Of a stretch of 64,000 nucleotides of DNA, positions 17,615-26,865 are shown piece by piece. This DNA is from JALEFZ01 sp039820545 (GTDB lineage: Bacteria; Bacteroidota; Bacteroidia; J057). Within the stretch, counting starts at the first letter, position 1. Every line of letters starts with the position of its first letter. The translations under genes were made by a program, and so were the position numbers. The stretch is taken from assembly GCA_039820545.1 (NCBI GenBank), contig JBCBPW010000019.1, positions 25,293 to 89,292 of the forward strand. The letters are read 5' to 3'. The notes beneath the pieces were generated by a model, which did not search any database, had not been told where the DNA came from, and worked only from the letters and a program-made list of their open reading frames with translations.

Positions 17615-18676
17615 TCAGGAGAAAAAACGATCGAGATGTGCCTCTTTGGGTATTTCGTCTATTCCCTCAAATATCAACTGGTCAAGGAGACGAGAGGTGA
17701 AGGGAGCAAGCAACATTCCTTTTGTCCCAAATCCCCCCAAAACATGTACCTGAGGATGGTTAGGTAGGCTTCCTGCGATGGGACGTCGATTCGGAGTCGT
17801 CGGTCGTATCCCTGCCCAGTGTCCCACTACATCAAAGGGTTTTTTGACGGCTTTGGCAAGATGAGAGAGGATCTCTGCTTTGCCTTCCTCTGTAGGCTCG
17901 GTAGTCTCAAACTGGTTACGGTATGTAGATCCACATACATACTGATCGTCTCCGATATGTACCAGGTAGACCTTACGAGACAGGACAAAAGGCAGTTTCC
18001 AACTTGGCGCGTGGAGCAATAGGATCTCACCTTTATTGGGAATGATGCGGACATCCTTCAGCCAAGGATTATGTATCATGCGATAGCCTTCTGCAAAGAT
18101 TACGTGGTCAAAGGCGTACGGCTCTTTCTCAAGACTGATAGTTTTTTTTTCTAAGTCAAAAGCAGTGTAGGGAATCTCTCTTGCGACATACTGGACATCA
18201 AAATCTCTTGTCAATACTTCTTCAAATCCGCGAAGTAGCCGACCCGTATCTGCCCAGCCACAAGGTTGGATCATGATCCCTCCCATCTCATTGTGCAGGA
18301 GATGTGGGTGCTGAGGCTGCTCGTAGAACTGTACAATGTCTTGGAAGATAGGGGCTACCGATCGTCCGATCCATTTATTATATCCCTCGATGGTTTTGAA
18401 AGGTCTATATATGGGGGCATAATGAAGGTGAGACTGTAACTCTGAAAAGGCAGCTTGTGAGAAAAAAGCCTGAATTTCTTCCAAGAGTTGAGGCCCCAAC
18501 CATGAGAGGGCACCAAACCTCCCTGTGATTATATTGAATAAGCCAGCAGCTACTCTAGAGGCGCTGTTGGGATGCTGATCATCTATGATGGTCACCTTAT
18601 GACCCCTTAGCGCACATCGGGCAGCCATGAAACTCGCTGCAAGTCCTCCTCCTAAAATGACGATCCGTTGCTTCAT
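17615..18676 (-). CDS. FAD-dependent oxidoreductase (D-amino-acid oxidase family)
   Basis: A 353-residue flavoprotein of the DAO superfamily (glycine/D-amino-acid oxidases and related). The N-terminus is the FAD-binding Rossmann motif VILGGGLAASFMAARCALRG followed by an acidic strand end (VTIIDD). An FAD-contacting block ASRVAAGLFN follows at about residue 39. Near the C-terminus are GIRPTTPNRRPIAG and VLGGFGTKGMLLAPF, the conserved regions around the flavin in this superfamily. The substrate is unknown; it lacks the tRNA-modification (MnmC) methyltransferase half. It is cytoplasmic. The small toxin-like gene upstream is on the other strand, so it is transcribed alone or with the DUF4105 gene 170 bases downstream. 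Confidence 0.88.
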   Translation of the reverse strand: MKQRIVILGGGLAASFMAARCALRGHKVTIIDDQHPNSASRVAAGLFNIITGRFGALSWLGPQLLEEIQAFFSQAAFSELQSHLHYAPIYRPFKTIEGYNKWIGRSVAPIFQDIVQFYEQPQHPHLLHNEMGGIMIQPCGWADTGRLLRGFEEVLTRDFDVQYVAREIPYTAFDLEKKTISLEKEPYAFDHVIFAEGYRMIHNPWLKDVRIIPNKGEILLLHAPSWKLPFVLSRKVYLVHIGDDQYVCGSTYRNQFETTEPTEEGKAEILSHLAKAVKKPFDVVGHWAGIRPTTPNRRPIAGSLPNHPQVHVLGGFGTKGMLLAPFTSRLLDQLIFEGIDEIPKEAHLDRFFS

Positions 18677-18872
18677 AAGAAGTAAAAATAGTGAAAATCA
18701 GGATTTGGGGAAGGATAATTTATAGAGAAGAAGTGATCTTTAGGTATTTCTATATGTGAGCACGATGTGTAACAAAATTTTCATATATTTTACCTCAATG
18801 AACATTTCTTGAATAGTATTAAATGCAGCTTCTTGAGAAGTTTGTCTAGGAATAAAATTTAGTCTCCCTATC

Positions 18873-19292
18873 ATGGTATGTCGAACAATCACTTCCGTGC
18901 TTCAAAGTGCTGACCCTTCTCAAAATACAAAAATGGGGGGGCATTTGACACAGCATATTTATGGGCTTGTACCTCCTCCTGGTAAATCTCAAGCTGGCAA
19001 AACGCTGTTTGAAGCAAAAGGAAAGTTTTTGGATGTCTGGAAGCGTTACCTGAATAGCCCAAGAATTACCAATCCAGTCAACTGCTCGCGCAAACAAGCA
19101 CAGCAGTCTATCTCACTCTCTTTATTGGGATTGGATTATCTAGGCGCATACGCTTGTACAGAAGCAGATCATAATGGGGTAGCGACTAAGTATAATAGTT
19201 ATATGGCTGATTCTGTGTTCTTTGGATTTGTCTACGACAATAAATCCAAAATGTGGATACTCAATACAGCTTTTCCTGAGCCAAGTACTTGA
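18873..19292 (+). CDS. Small orphan protein resembling a polymorphic-toxin nuclease tip
   Basis: A 139-residue protein without signal peptide or carrier domain. The pattern GGHLTQHIYG (about 22-31), then PPPGKSQAGKTLFEAKGKF (about 34-52), then a C-terminal VFFGFVYDNKSKMWILNTAFP resembles the ends of BECR-fold RNase toxins (barnase, EndoU, RelE-like) carried on RHS and CdiA proteins: a His early, a Gly-Lys-Ser/Thr segment, and a final TA-[FY]-P strand. That match is from memory of the families and not a search result. The reading frame is open back to 18837 but without another start, so Met1 or Met21 (18933) are the only ATG starts. It could be an orphan tip displaced from an RHS gene, or a free-standing enzyme or adaptor. 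No immunity gene is adjacent. Confidence 0.6.
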   Translation: MVCRTITSVLQSADPSQNTKMGGHLTQHIYGLVPPPGKSQAGKTLFEAKGKFLDVWKRYLNSPRITNPVNCSRKQAQQSISLSLLGLDYLGAYACTEADHNGVATKYNSYMADSVFFGFVYDNKSKMWILNTAFPEPST

Positions 19293-19325
19293 AGTCTCGG
19301 TTCTCAAAATCTCTCGTCTCTCAAC

Positions 19326-20423
19326 TTAGTAAGCTTGGATTCCCTTCACCTGATGGATGATATATTCAGCTGCTCGAATCGAAGCCCCTTTCGAGCCTAA
19401 CATTTCATAAAGCTCTTGATAGTCTTGCTGAAGGATTTGATTTTGCTCAATGATCATCCGTTCTCGAAGGGCTTGTTCCATATGGTCAGGCGTACAATCA
19501 TCTTGTATGAGTTCGCGGACAGCTTCACGACCGAGAATAAGGTTGACCAGGGAAATAAAGGGTATGTTGACCAATCTTTTGCCGATCTCATATGAGATTT
19601 TTGAGCCTTTGTAGACGACGATTTCAGGTACGCGAAAGAGCGCAGTTTCCAAGGTGGCTGTACCTGAGGTCACTACCGCATAATCTGCCTTTTGCAAGAG
19701 TTCATGTGTTTGATTCATCACCAAGTCCACAGGGTAATCTCCCATGATAGGATAGTAAAACTCCTCTGACTGGCTGGGAGCTCCTGCGATAACAAATCGA
19801 TATTCGAGAAATCTAGGAACAAGCTCTAGCATCAAGGGAAGCATGCGTTTGATCTCTTGCTTACGACTTCCTGGAAGTAAGGCAATAGTTCCTGTGATGG
19901 CGGCGCTTTTGGGAGCCTTCGGAGGGATGACATCTAGTAGGGGATGGCCCACGAATTGTACCTCTAGCCCTTCTTCTGCATAAAATGTTTTTTCAAAGGG
20001 CAAGATGACGAGCATCTCATCTACATATCGATCGATGGTTTTGATGCGGTTTTTTTTCCATGCCCAGACTTGAGGAGAGATATAGTAAATGACTTGGACT
20101 CCCTGGCGTTTGAGAAATTTTGCCATGCGAAGATTGAAGCCAGGATAGTCTATCAGAACAGCTGCGTCTGGCTGCCACTGTTTGATATCTTCTTTTACTG
20201 TGGAAAAAAGCTGGCGAATCGTTCGTAGGTTGCGAATGACTTCCCAGAATCCCATGAAGTTAATGTCTCGCACATGCGCGACCAACTTCGTCCCTACTTC
20301 TGCAAGTTGATCTCCCCCGACTCCACGTGTCCTGACACGTGGCGTACGCACTTTGATGGCGCGTATGAGGTTGGCAGCATGGAGATCACCAGAGTCCTCG
20401 CCTGCGATGATGTAGAGTTTCAT
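19326..20423 (-). CDS. lpxB: Lipid-A-disaccharide synthase
   Basis: LpxB (GT19) joins UDP-2,3-diacylglucosamine and lipid X (2,3-diacylglucosamine 1-phosphate) to form the disaccharide core of lipid A at the cytoplasmic face of the inner membrane. From the ATG at 20421-20423 the protein has 365 residues, a normal length. It begins MKLYIIAGEDSGDLHAANLI, matching the family's AGE-x-SGD start. Other family blocks are DYPGFNLRMAKFLK, YYISPQVWAWKKNRI, and the sugar-nucleotide site region VTSGTATLETALFRVPEIVVYKG. Five extra in-frame residues upstream are not needed. The gene is isolated from lpxA/lpxD genes, which are not in this window. It proves an outer membrane with lipid A. Confidence 0.96.
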   Translation of the reverse strand: MKLYIIAGEDSGDLHAANLIRAIKVRTPRVRTRGVGGDQLAEVGTKLVAHVRDINFMGFWEVIRNLRTIRQLFSTVKEDIKQWQPDAAVLIDYPGFNLRMAKFLKRQGVQVIYYISPQVWAWKKNRIKTIDRYVDEMLVILPFEKTFYAEEGLEVQFVGHPLLDVIPPKAPKSAAITGTIALLPGSRKQEIKRMLPLMLELVPRFLEYRFVIAGAPSQSEEFYYPIMGDYPVDLVMNQTHELLQKADYAVVTSGTATLETALFRVPEIVVYKGSKISYEIGKRLVNIPFISLVNLILGREAVRELIQDDCTPDHMEQALRERMIIEQNQILQQDYQELYEMLGSKGASIRAAEYIIHQVKGIQAY

Positions 20424-20846
20424 AAGGGGAAAGTACAAGTTTGTTGAGGGATGAGAAAATTTAGCAAGGAGAAAAAAATAATCTGGAGTTTTTAACGAAA
20501 GTGTTTGGTTGAGGTTAAAAGGAAAAAACGATCATTCAGTGATCTGCGCAAAGATTTTGGGATACAGAAAGAGCTCAAGGTGAGACAAAAAGGAAATTAT
20601 TTTTTAAGGCTTGCCCAGGTAGAATAGTGGTTGCTGTGCAGTCAAAAGATAATATTACCGATGATGCAAAAAAAAGCCCACCAATGGTGGGCCATACAAA
20701 CACTGTAGCCAAATAAGGGACTCTTTATACAAAAAAATGTATCTCTAAAATATATAATTCAAACTCGAAATTATCTCTTTTGTTTGATAACTAATTTATT
20801 ATCTGTATGAGAATAATTCCTAAAGTCGAAGATACTGAATAATCTG
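20424..20846. other. Intergenic region between lpxB and tex
   Basis: About 420 bases on which I find no gene. It carries the terminator of tex (listed separately) and presumably the lpxB promoter, although no CAAAnnTA box (the minus-strand -7 element) stands close to the lpxB start. Confidence 0.5.
20668..20692 (-). terminator. Rho-independent terminator of tex
   Basis: On the minus strand GCCCACCA/TGGTGGGC (20676-20683 with 20685-20692, nearly no loop) runs into eight T. It lies about 155 bases after the tex stop codon. Confidence 0.8.
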
Positions 20847-23090
20847 CTAACGACCTTTCTTTCGCTGCTGTTTTTTGGGGCGAAAATATTCACTCATCTG
20901 CGCCAAGTCCTGCGCGTTTTTAGGCTTCGCCTTCTTTGCGCGCGGTTTTCGTTCTTCCTCAGATTTCATAGATAGGCTGATGCGCTTTCTCTTTATATCT
21001 ACAGATACCACACGTACTTTCACATGCTGATGCACCTTCACTACTTCTGTGGGGTGCTTCACAAATCGGTTGGCCAGTTGACTCAGATGAACCAATCCAT
21101 CCTGATGTACTCCTATATCAACAAACGCACCAAAGTCTGTGATGTTGGTAACAATTCCTGGTAGAACCATCCCTTCCCTCAGATCCGTCATCTCATTGAT
21201 CCCCTCTGCAAACTGGAACGTCTCGAATTGATCACGGGGATCACGGCCAGGTTTAGCCAGTTCTTCCATGATGTCCTTCAAAGTGGGTAGTCCGATAGTC
21301 TCGGTCGTATATTTTTGTAGATCTATTTTTTTATGCGAAGTCGGATCGGACATTAGCTCTTTCACATTACTGCCCAGATCTTTTGCCATTTGTTCTACAA
21401 CATGATAGGCTTCAGGATGTACTGCGCTGCTATCCAGTGGGTTGCTAGCTTCGCGGATACGCAGGAAACCTGCTGCCTGCTCAAACGCTTTAGGTCCTAG
21501 TCGCGTGACTTTCAGGAGGTCCTTCCGAGATTGAAAGGGGCCATTTTGCTCTCGATGCTTGACGATATTGTCGGCAAGTGTCGGCCCGAGGCCTGAAACA
21601 TAGGTAAGCAACTGCTTGGAAGCTGTATTTAATTCGACGCCTACTTTATTGACACAGGAGACGACGGTATCGTCCAGGGACTTTTTCAGCATATTTTGAT
21701 CTACATCATGCTGATATTGCCCTACACCGATAGACTTTGGATCGATTTTGACTAGTTCTGCCAACGGATCCATCAATCTCCGTCCTATAGAGACGGCACC
21801 TCTGACGGTCACATCGTGGTTGGGAAACTCCTCACGAGCAATTGCGGAAGCCGAATAAATTGATGCTCCACTTTCATTCACCATTACAATCGTGATCGAA
21901 CTGGGGAGGCCGATCTCTCTCAAAAAGGATTCTGTCTCCCTACTGGCAGTGCCATTTCCGACTGCGATGACCTCTACCTGATATTTCTTTACGAGGTCCT
22001 GAATGACAGCAGCCGATTGAGCTGTTTGTCGCTGAGGAGGGTTGGGAAAAACAGCCGTATGCTCCAGGAGTTTACCTTCGGGATTGAGACAAACAACCTT
22101 ACATCCTGTACGAAACCCTGGGTCGAGTGCCAAAACGGTTTTCTTCCCCAAAGGAGCTGCCATCAAGAGCTGCTGAAGGTTGTCCACAAATACGCGAATA
22201 GCTTCTGCATCTGCTTTATCTTTGGCGGATATACGTGTTTCTGTTTCAAGGGATGGCCCCATGAGACGCTTGTATGCATCCTCTACAGCCTCTTTAACTA
22301 CATGACCAGACTTGCTTTTGCCTTTGACAAATTGGTAGGTCAATCGGTAGATCGCTTCCTCTTCATCAGGGCGAATGGATAGACTAAGGATCAACTCCTT
22401 TTCTGCACGTCGCAAGGCCAGCATACGATGAGAAGGGATAGATTCAATTCCTTCATTCCATTCGAAGTAATCCTTATACTTAGCACCTTCCTCTTCTTTG
22501 CCTTTCATGACCTTAGCTGAGACTTGTGCTTTATGTGCAAATAAGTCGCGAATTCTCCCCCTGGCTGTCTTATCCTCATTTATCCATTCTGCAATAATAT
22601 CTTTGGCACCTTTGATCGCTTCTTCTTCATTTGCAACCTCTTTTTCTGCATTGACAAATGTAGTAGCCGCCTTCAAAGGATCAAGATCGTTATCTTGTTC
22701 AAAGATTTGCTTGGCCAAAGGTTCCAATCCTTTCTCTCTCGCGATTGTAGCACGCGTTCTCCTCTTCGGGCGATAAGGTAGATAAATATCCTCCAGCTCC
22801 GTGAGTGTCTGTGCTTCTTCTATGCTTTGTTTGAGATCATCTGTTAGTAGCTCTCGCTCTGCTAGCGATTTCAGAATGGCTTCTCGACGTTTGTCAAGTG
22901 CTTCCAGTTGCTCCAGTCGATCTCGCACTTGGGCCAGTTGCACCTCATCCATGCTCCCTGTTGCTTCCTTGCGGTAGCGAGCCATGAAAGGGATAGTAGC
23001 ACCTTCACTCAGCATGTTGAGTACATTGCTGATGTGGCGGGTTTGCAAACCCAGTTCGCGAGATATAACTTGTATGTATTGAGAATTCAT
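20847..23090 (-). CDS. tex: Tex-family RNA-binding transcription accessory protein
   Basis: A 747-residue protein of the Tex/Spt6-like family, nucleic-acid-binding cytoplasmic factors linked to transcription and to gene expression of toxins. The order is as usual: a helical Tex N-domain (FMARYRKEATGSMDEVQLAQ, about 36-55), a YqgF/RNase-H-like domain (VLALDPGFRTGCKVV, about 322-336), a helix-hairpin-helix region (YVSGLGPTLADNIVKHRE, then KAFEQAAGFLRI), and a C-terminal S1 domain (LPGIVTNITDFGAFVDIGVH, about 646-665). A basic tail follows (RKPRAKKAKPKN). A good Bacteroidota promoter precedes it and a terminator follows, so it is monocistronic. Confidence 0.95.
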   Translation of the reverse strand: MNSQYIQVISRELGLQTRHISNVLNMLSEGATIPFMARYRKEATGSMDEVQLAQVRDRLEQLEALDKRREAILKSLAERELLTDDLKQSIEEAQTLTELEDIYLPYRPKRRTRATIAREKGLEPLAKQIFEQDNDLDPLKAATTFVNAEKEVANEEEAIKGAKDIIAEWINEDKTARGRIRDLFAHKAQVSAKVMKGKEEEGAKYKDYFEWNEGIESIPSHRMLALRRAEKELILSLSIRPDEEEAIYRLTYQFVKGKSKSGHVVKEAVEDAYKRLMGPSLETETRISAKDKADAEAIRVFVDNLQQLLMAAPLGKKTVLALDPGFRTGCKVVCLNPEGKLLEHTAVFPNPPQRQTAQSAAVIQDLVKKYQVEVIAVGNGTASRETESFLREIGLPSSITIVMVNESGASIYSASAIAREEFPNHDVTVRGAVSIGRRLMDPLAELVKIDPKSIGVGQYQHDVDQNMLKKSLDDTVVSCVNKVGVELNTASKQLLTYVSGLGPTLADNIVKHREQNGPFQSRKDLLKVTRLGPKAFEQAAGFLRIREASNPLDSSAVHPEAYHVVEQMAKDLGSNVKELMSDPTSHKKIDLQKYTTETIGLPTLKDIMEELAKPGRDPRDQFETFQFAEGINEMTDLREGMVLPGIVTNITDFGAFVDIGVHQDGLVHLSQLANRFVKHPTEVVKVHQHVKVRVVSVDIKRKRISLSMKSEEERKPRAKKAKPKNAQDLAQMSEYFRPKKQQRKKGR

Positions 23091-23419
23091 TATTTACAAC
23101 TGAAACCCTGTAAATGGGAATAACAAATATATAATACGATTGGCCCGCTACAAGCACCATTTTTCCACCAACTTATCCACTTTTTCTGTAGAAGAGAAGA
23201 TGCATTTCATGTAAGTTAGGGCTAATATTTTGATAGCTAGGCTATTGTATTTTTTCAGTAGAGCCACAGGGAAAGTTTACGTTACATGCTTGCGGGTGAC
23301 AGCTAGGGCAAAAGGGCAGGTATTTGCGGGTAGGATGACTTTTCCGTAACTTGCGCTTCATAAGCAAGATACAGCTCTACACTTGTCTTTATCTTTGCAA
23401 CTATTGACTTGAATATCCA
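23091..23419. other. Divergent intergenic region between tex and the penicillin-binding protein gene
   Basis: About 330 bases. The tex side holds a well-spaced promoter (listed separately). On the other strand a TATCTTTG box (23390-23397) stands 22 bases before the ATG at 23420 and matches the -7 consensus, but no TTG lies at the expected distance upstream. Confidence 0.5.
23124..23153 (-). promoter_or_regulatory. Promoter of tex (Bacteroidota sigma-A type)
   Basis: Minus strand: TTG at 23151-23153, a 19-base spacer, and TATATTTG (23124-23131), fitting the TTTG-N19-TAnnTTTG consensus except for one -33 base. Transcription would begin about 25-30 bases before the tex start codon. Confidence 0.65.
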
Positions 23420-25720
23420 ATGTCGATCCCAAACGTCAAGGAAGAAAAGGGAGTTAAAAAGGGTGCGAATGAAACCGCTACTCAGGCTTCAAAGAAGAAG
23501 CGCCGATCCTACAAAATTCCCAGAAGAATCTTTTTAGGCCTTGTCATGATCCTTTTCTTGGGGATCTTAGGCTTTGTGATCTATACTTCTACAGATCTTC
23601 CCCCCCTCGATGAAATAGAGAATCCACAATCTGCGCTATCCACACAGGTTTATTCCTCTGATGGAGAGATCTTAGATAATTTCTTTGTAAGAGAAAATCG
23701 CGTGCCTGTCAGGCTAAACGAGATCTCCCCCTATGTAGTAGATGCGCTGATTGCAACCGAGGATACCCGTTTTTACAATCACTCAGGAGTAGACCAATGG
23801 TCTATACCTGCGCTTGTGATCAGAAATCTCTTCCGTGGGACATCCAGTGGTGCCAGTACAATCACTATGCAGCTCTCACGTAACCTCTTCAATACAGTCG
23901 GGAGAGACCGTACAGTCAATCGTAAGATCAAGGAGGTCATTGTAGCTGCAGTATTGGAGAAAAACTACACCAAGCAGGAAATTATAGAGGCTTATCTCAA
24001 TACCGTCAATATTTACGGGAATGCATATGGGATAGAGATGGCTTCTGAGAGACTATTTGGGAAGAGAGCCAAGCGTTTAGAAGTTCAGGAAGCTGCGACT
24101 TTGGTTGCGATGCTGAAAGGACAAGGTGTATTTGATCCCATCCGTCGCCCCGAGAAGGTGCGCGACCGCCGCAATCTGGTCATCAATAACATGGTTCGTT
24201 TCGGGTTCTTGGATACAGCTCTAGTCGATGTAGACAGCATTCAGGCTTTGCCATTAGTGGTCAAGGCTCAGGGATACGCCCACCAGCAAGGGACGGGACA
24301 GTATTTTCGACAAGCGGTCCGTGAGTTCATGACAGATTGGTGCGCCAACAACTACAAGGCAAACGGTGATCCCTACAATTTTTATACAGATGGTCTTCGC
24401 GTATATACAACCCTAGACGCACGCATGCAGCGTCACGCAGAGTCAGCGGTAGTAGAGCATCTATCGGAACTACAGGGTACGTTTGATAAGCATATCAAAG
24501 GCCACGAGCCCTACAAATACAATCCAAGTATTATTCAGGATCTCATGCGCCAGTCATACCGCTACATTCGAGCCAAACGAAAGGGACTGTCCGACGCAGA
24601 GATTCAAAAAGAGTTTGACAAGCCTGTCAAGATGGAAATCTTCTCCTACGATGGCCCTGTAGATACTACAATGACGCCGCGAGATTCCGTGAAGTATTAT
24701 TCTCGCTTCCTAGAGACAGGATTTGTTTCGATCAATCCTAAAAATGGCCAGATCAAGTCTTGGGTGGGAGGCATTGACTTCCAATTCTTCAAATACGATC
24801 ACGTAGACAAGGGAACACGTCAGGTAGGATCTACCTTCAAGCCCTTTGTATATGGCGTGGCCATGAAGGAGAATTATGATCCTTGTTCTGAGTTATTGAA
24901 CCAGCCTGTCACATTTGAAAATGTAGATGGCAATGGAGAGACTTGGACGCCCAAGAATGCGGACGGACAGTTTGGGGGGTTGATGACCCTGAGAGAAGGA
25001 ATGGCAACCTCGACCAATCTCATCACTGCACGTTTGATGAAGGAGGTGAAGCCCTTTGCAGTAGTAGAGTTTGCACGCGCAGCTGGGATTGAATCACCCC
25101 TCGAAGCAGTGCCTTCTCTTTGTTTGGGGACTACGGATCTCAAGGTAAAAGAATTGACGGGTGCTTATGCGACCTTTGCCAATTCAGGTGTACACATCAA
25201 GCCGTATTTCATCACAAGGATCGAAGACCGCTTCGGAAATGTACTTGCCAACTTTGGAGGAGAGCCAAAGGAAGCTTTTTCTGCTAAGACTGCATATAAA
25301 GTACTAGAATTGCTTCGGGCAGTGGTAGACGAAGGAACGGCTAGCCGTCTTAGGTACAAATATGGCTTCCGTAACGAGATGGGAGGGAAGACAGGTACAA
25401 CCCAAAATCACTCAGATGGATGGTTCATTGGTGTGACGCCTGAACTTGTCGGTGGTGTTTGGGTAGGATGCTCAGACCGCCGGATGCGATTCAGTAGTAT
25501 GAAACTCGGCCAAGGAGCCAATATGGCACTTCCTATCTGGGCGTTATATATGAAGCGCTTGTATGAAGATAAGGAGTTGGCGATGACACAAGAACGCTTT
25601 GAGCGTCCACGCAACTACTATGTCAACATGAACTGCGGTCCAGCAGATGATGAGGCAAGTCAACGCAAAGCAGACAAACCCAAGGTCATCAGCTCCGATG
25701 ATTTGGATGGATTTGAATAA
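23420..25720 (+). CDS. Class A penicillin-binding protein (PBP1a-type)
   Basis: A bifunctional peptidoglycan glycosyltransferase/transpeptidase of 766 residues. It has a short cytoplasmic basic tail, a membrane anchor (FLGLVMILFLGILGFVIY, about 38-55), a GT51 domain with the catalytic Glu in ATEDTRFYNHSGVD (about 112-125), and a transpeptidase domain with STFKPF (about 471), the SxN motif in ATSTNLITAR (about 533) and KTGTT (about 657). The last 50 residues are polar. It polymerises and cross-links murein in the periplasm. A terminator follows the gene. The name mrcA/ponA would fit, but the paralogue cannot be fixed. Confidence 0.95.
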   Translation: MSIPNVKEEKGVKKGANETATQASKKKRRSYKIPRRIFLGLVMILFLGILGFVIYTSTDLPPLDEIENPQSALSTQVYSSDGEILDNFFVRENRVPVRLNEISPYVVDALIATEDTRFYNHSGVDQWSIPALVIRNLFRGTSSGASTITMQLSRNLFNTVGRDRTVNRKIKEVIVAAVLEKNYTKQEIIEAYLNTVNIYGNAYGIEMASERLFGKRAKRLEVQEAATLVAMLKGQGVFDPIRRPEKVRDRRNLVINNMVRFGFLDTALVDVDSIQALPLVVKAQGYAHQQGTGQYFRQAVREFMTDWCANNYKANGDPYNFYTDGLRVYTTLDARMQRHAESAVVEHLSELQGTFDKHIKGHEPYKYNPSIIQDLMRQSYRYIRAKRKGLSDAEIQKEFDKPVKMEIFSYDGPVDTTMTPRDSVKYYSRFLETGFVSINPKNGQIKSWVGGIDFQFFKYDHVDKGTRQVGSTFKPFVYGVAMKENYDPCSELLNQPVTFENVDGNGETWTPKNADGQFGGLMTLREGMATSTNLITARLMKEVKPFAVVEFARAAGIESPLEAVPSLCLGTTDLKVKELTGAYATFANSGVHIKPYFITRIEDRFGNVLANFGGEPKEAFSAKTAYKVLELLRAVVDEGTASRLRYKYGFRNEMGGKTGTTQNHSDGWFIGVTPELVGGVWVGCSDRRMRFSSMKLGQGANMALPIWALYMKRLYEDKELAMTQERFERPRNYYVNMNCGPADDEASQRKADKPKVISSDDLDGFE

Positions 25721-25749
25721 GAGGTTGATCTTTTTGTCGATAAAAGCAT

Positions 25750-25790
25750 AAAGCCAAATATCCTTTTGCGGGTATTTGGCTTTTTATTTT
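25750..25790 (+). terminator. Rho-independent terminator
   Basis: A perfect 11-bp stem AAAGCCAAATA/TATTTGGCTTT (25750-25760, 25773-25783) with a 12-base loop runs into a T-rich tail. It ends the penicillin-binding protein transcript and, read the other way, may also stop the GNAT-end transcript. Confidence 0.85.
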
Positions 25791-25811
25791 TGGCGCATCT
25801 GCGATGCCTGC

Positions 25812-26249
25812 TTAAATTCTAGGCTGATAAACAGCTACAATTTCATCATCGAGCGCATTTTCCATTTCCCTAAAACCCATATTTTCAAAGAATCGGGCAG
25901 CTCCGAGGTTATTGAGGGTATACGAAGTGCGAATCTCCTTACAGGTAAACTTCAATTGAAGCTGATCTAGGAGTTGTTGGAGGGCTTTGGTGCCGATTCC
26001 TTTTCGCTGATGCGCTTGGTCAATCATGATACGTGAGATCCAGCAGATCCCTCCAAATTGTCCATACATGATCAGACCGACGATCTCCGATCCATGCTCT
26101 ATGCCGAAGGGCTGTAAATTCTCAAACTTGGCTTGTGCAAGTGAATATAATACGGGAGGAATGAATGATTCCTGCTCAGGGGTGAGGCGTATGTTGAGAC
26201 AAAGTTCCCAATTGTAGCGATCAAGTGGGATGATACGAGTAAAAAGCAT
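25812..26249 (-). CDS. GNAT acetyltransferase (spermine/spermidine-acetyltransferase-like)
   Basis: 145 residues from the ATG at 26247-26249. It is a GNAT-fold N-acetyltransferase. The acetyl-CoA site lies in MIDQAHQRKGIGTKALQQLL (about 72-91; Q-x-x-G-x-G), and a TSYTLNNLGAARFFENMGF motif (about 106-124) follows. The opening LNIRLTPEQESFIPPVLYSLAQA resembles the BltD/PaiA branch that acetylates polyamines, though the substrate is not proven. It is the third gene of a tight minus-strand set: 14 bases separate it from the PIN-like gene. The frame reaches upstream to 26300 into that gene, but the internal Met fits the family start. It may simply be co-located cargo or an accessory protein of the ATPase/PIN pair. 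Confidence 0.8.
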   Translation of the reverse strand: MLFTRIIPLDRYNWELCLNIRLTPEQESFIPPVLYSLAQAKFENLQPFGIEHGSEIVGLIMYGQFGGICWISRIMIDQAHQRKGIGTKALQQLLDQLQLKFTCKEIRTSYTLNNLGAARFFENMGFREMENALDDEIVAVYQPRI

Positions 26250-26263
26250 ATGGGGTGTATATT

Positions 26264-26857
26264 TCAGATGCGATCTACGGTATAATGTGCTAAAAAGCAA
26301 GTGGGTATGAAGCTATACATTGAGTCAAAGGATAGATATGTCTCGTGTTTCCTCTTTCTTCTTCTCGGTTTCAGTGGAGGAGTTTTGGGTTCATAGGCTT
26401 TTAGTCCAACGTCTCCTATAAAAATTTCTACTTCAAATCCGCTTTTTGCATAATATTCAGCTATATCGGTAATGGTAGCATCTCCCAATGAGATCTTTGC
26501 ATCAGCTAAAGGAGGCCATTTTGTAGATAATTCCCTCAATCGGTCGTCCGTCCACAAGTCTCCTTGTTCTGAGAATGCTGCCCAGGGATGCGTATTGTCA
26601 ATTGATTTTATGAGTAATTCAGCAAACTTTTGGGCAAGACGATATCTGTCTCTCACGCACTGACTGATATGATTTCCTGTTTCAATAATGGTGGCAAGTG
26701 GAAGCACGAGGGTAGAATCATTTGCAATTTCTTGATCTATCTTTTTTTTCACCCTCGCAAAATCCCATGTTTCTCCATCTGGACCACAAGTGTCAAAGTT
26801 GGGGAGTTGGAGCCATACACACAGAATGCTTGTATCTAATATCAATACTTTCCTCAC
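26264..26857 (-). CDS. PIN-like nuclease, partner of the adjacent ATPase
   Basis: A 197-residue protein whose acidic residues fit a PIN-fold metal site: Asp8 in VLILDTSILCVW, Glu59 in LPLATIIETGNHI, Asp126 in SLGDATITDIAEYY with Asp131 close by, and Asp149 in IFIGDVGLKAY. PIN domains are Mg/Mn-dependent RNases or DNases, seen in VapC toxins and larger defence effectors. A very basic stretch (about 163-170, PRRRKRK) could bind nucleic acid. It starts 8 bases after the ATPase gene and ends 14 bases before the GNAT gene. No VapB-like antitoxin is present, so the ATPase is the likely regulator. I infer the activity; the sequence does not prove it. Confidence 0.7.
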   Translation of the reverse strand: MRKVLILDTSILCVWLQLPNFDTCGPDGETWDFARVKKKIDQEIANDSTLVLPLATIIETGNHISQCVRDRYRLAQKFAELLIKSIDNTHPWAAFSEQGDLWTDDRLRELSTKWPPLADAKISLGDATITDIAEYYAKSGFEVEIFIGDVGLKAYEPKTPPLKPRRRKRKHETYLSFDSMYSFIPTCFLAHYTVDRI

Positions 26858-26865
26858 GAGCTTAT

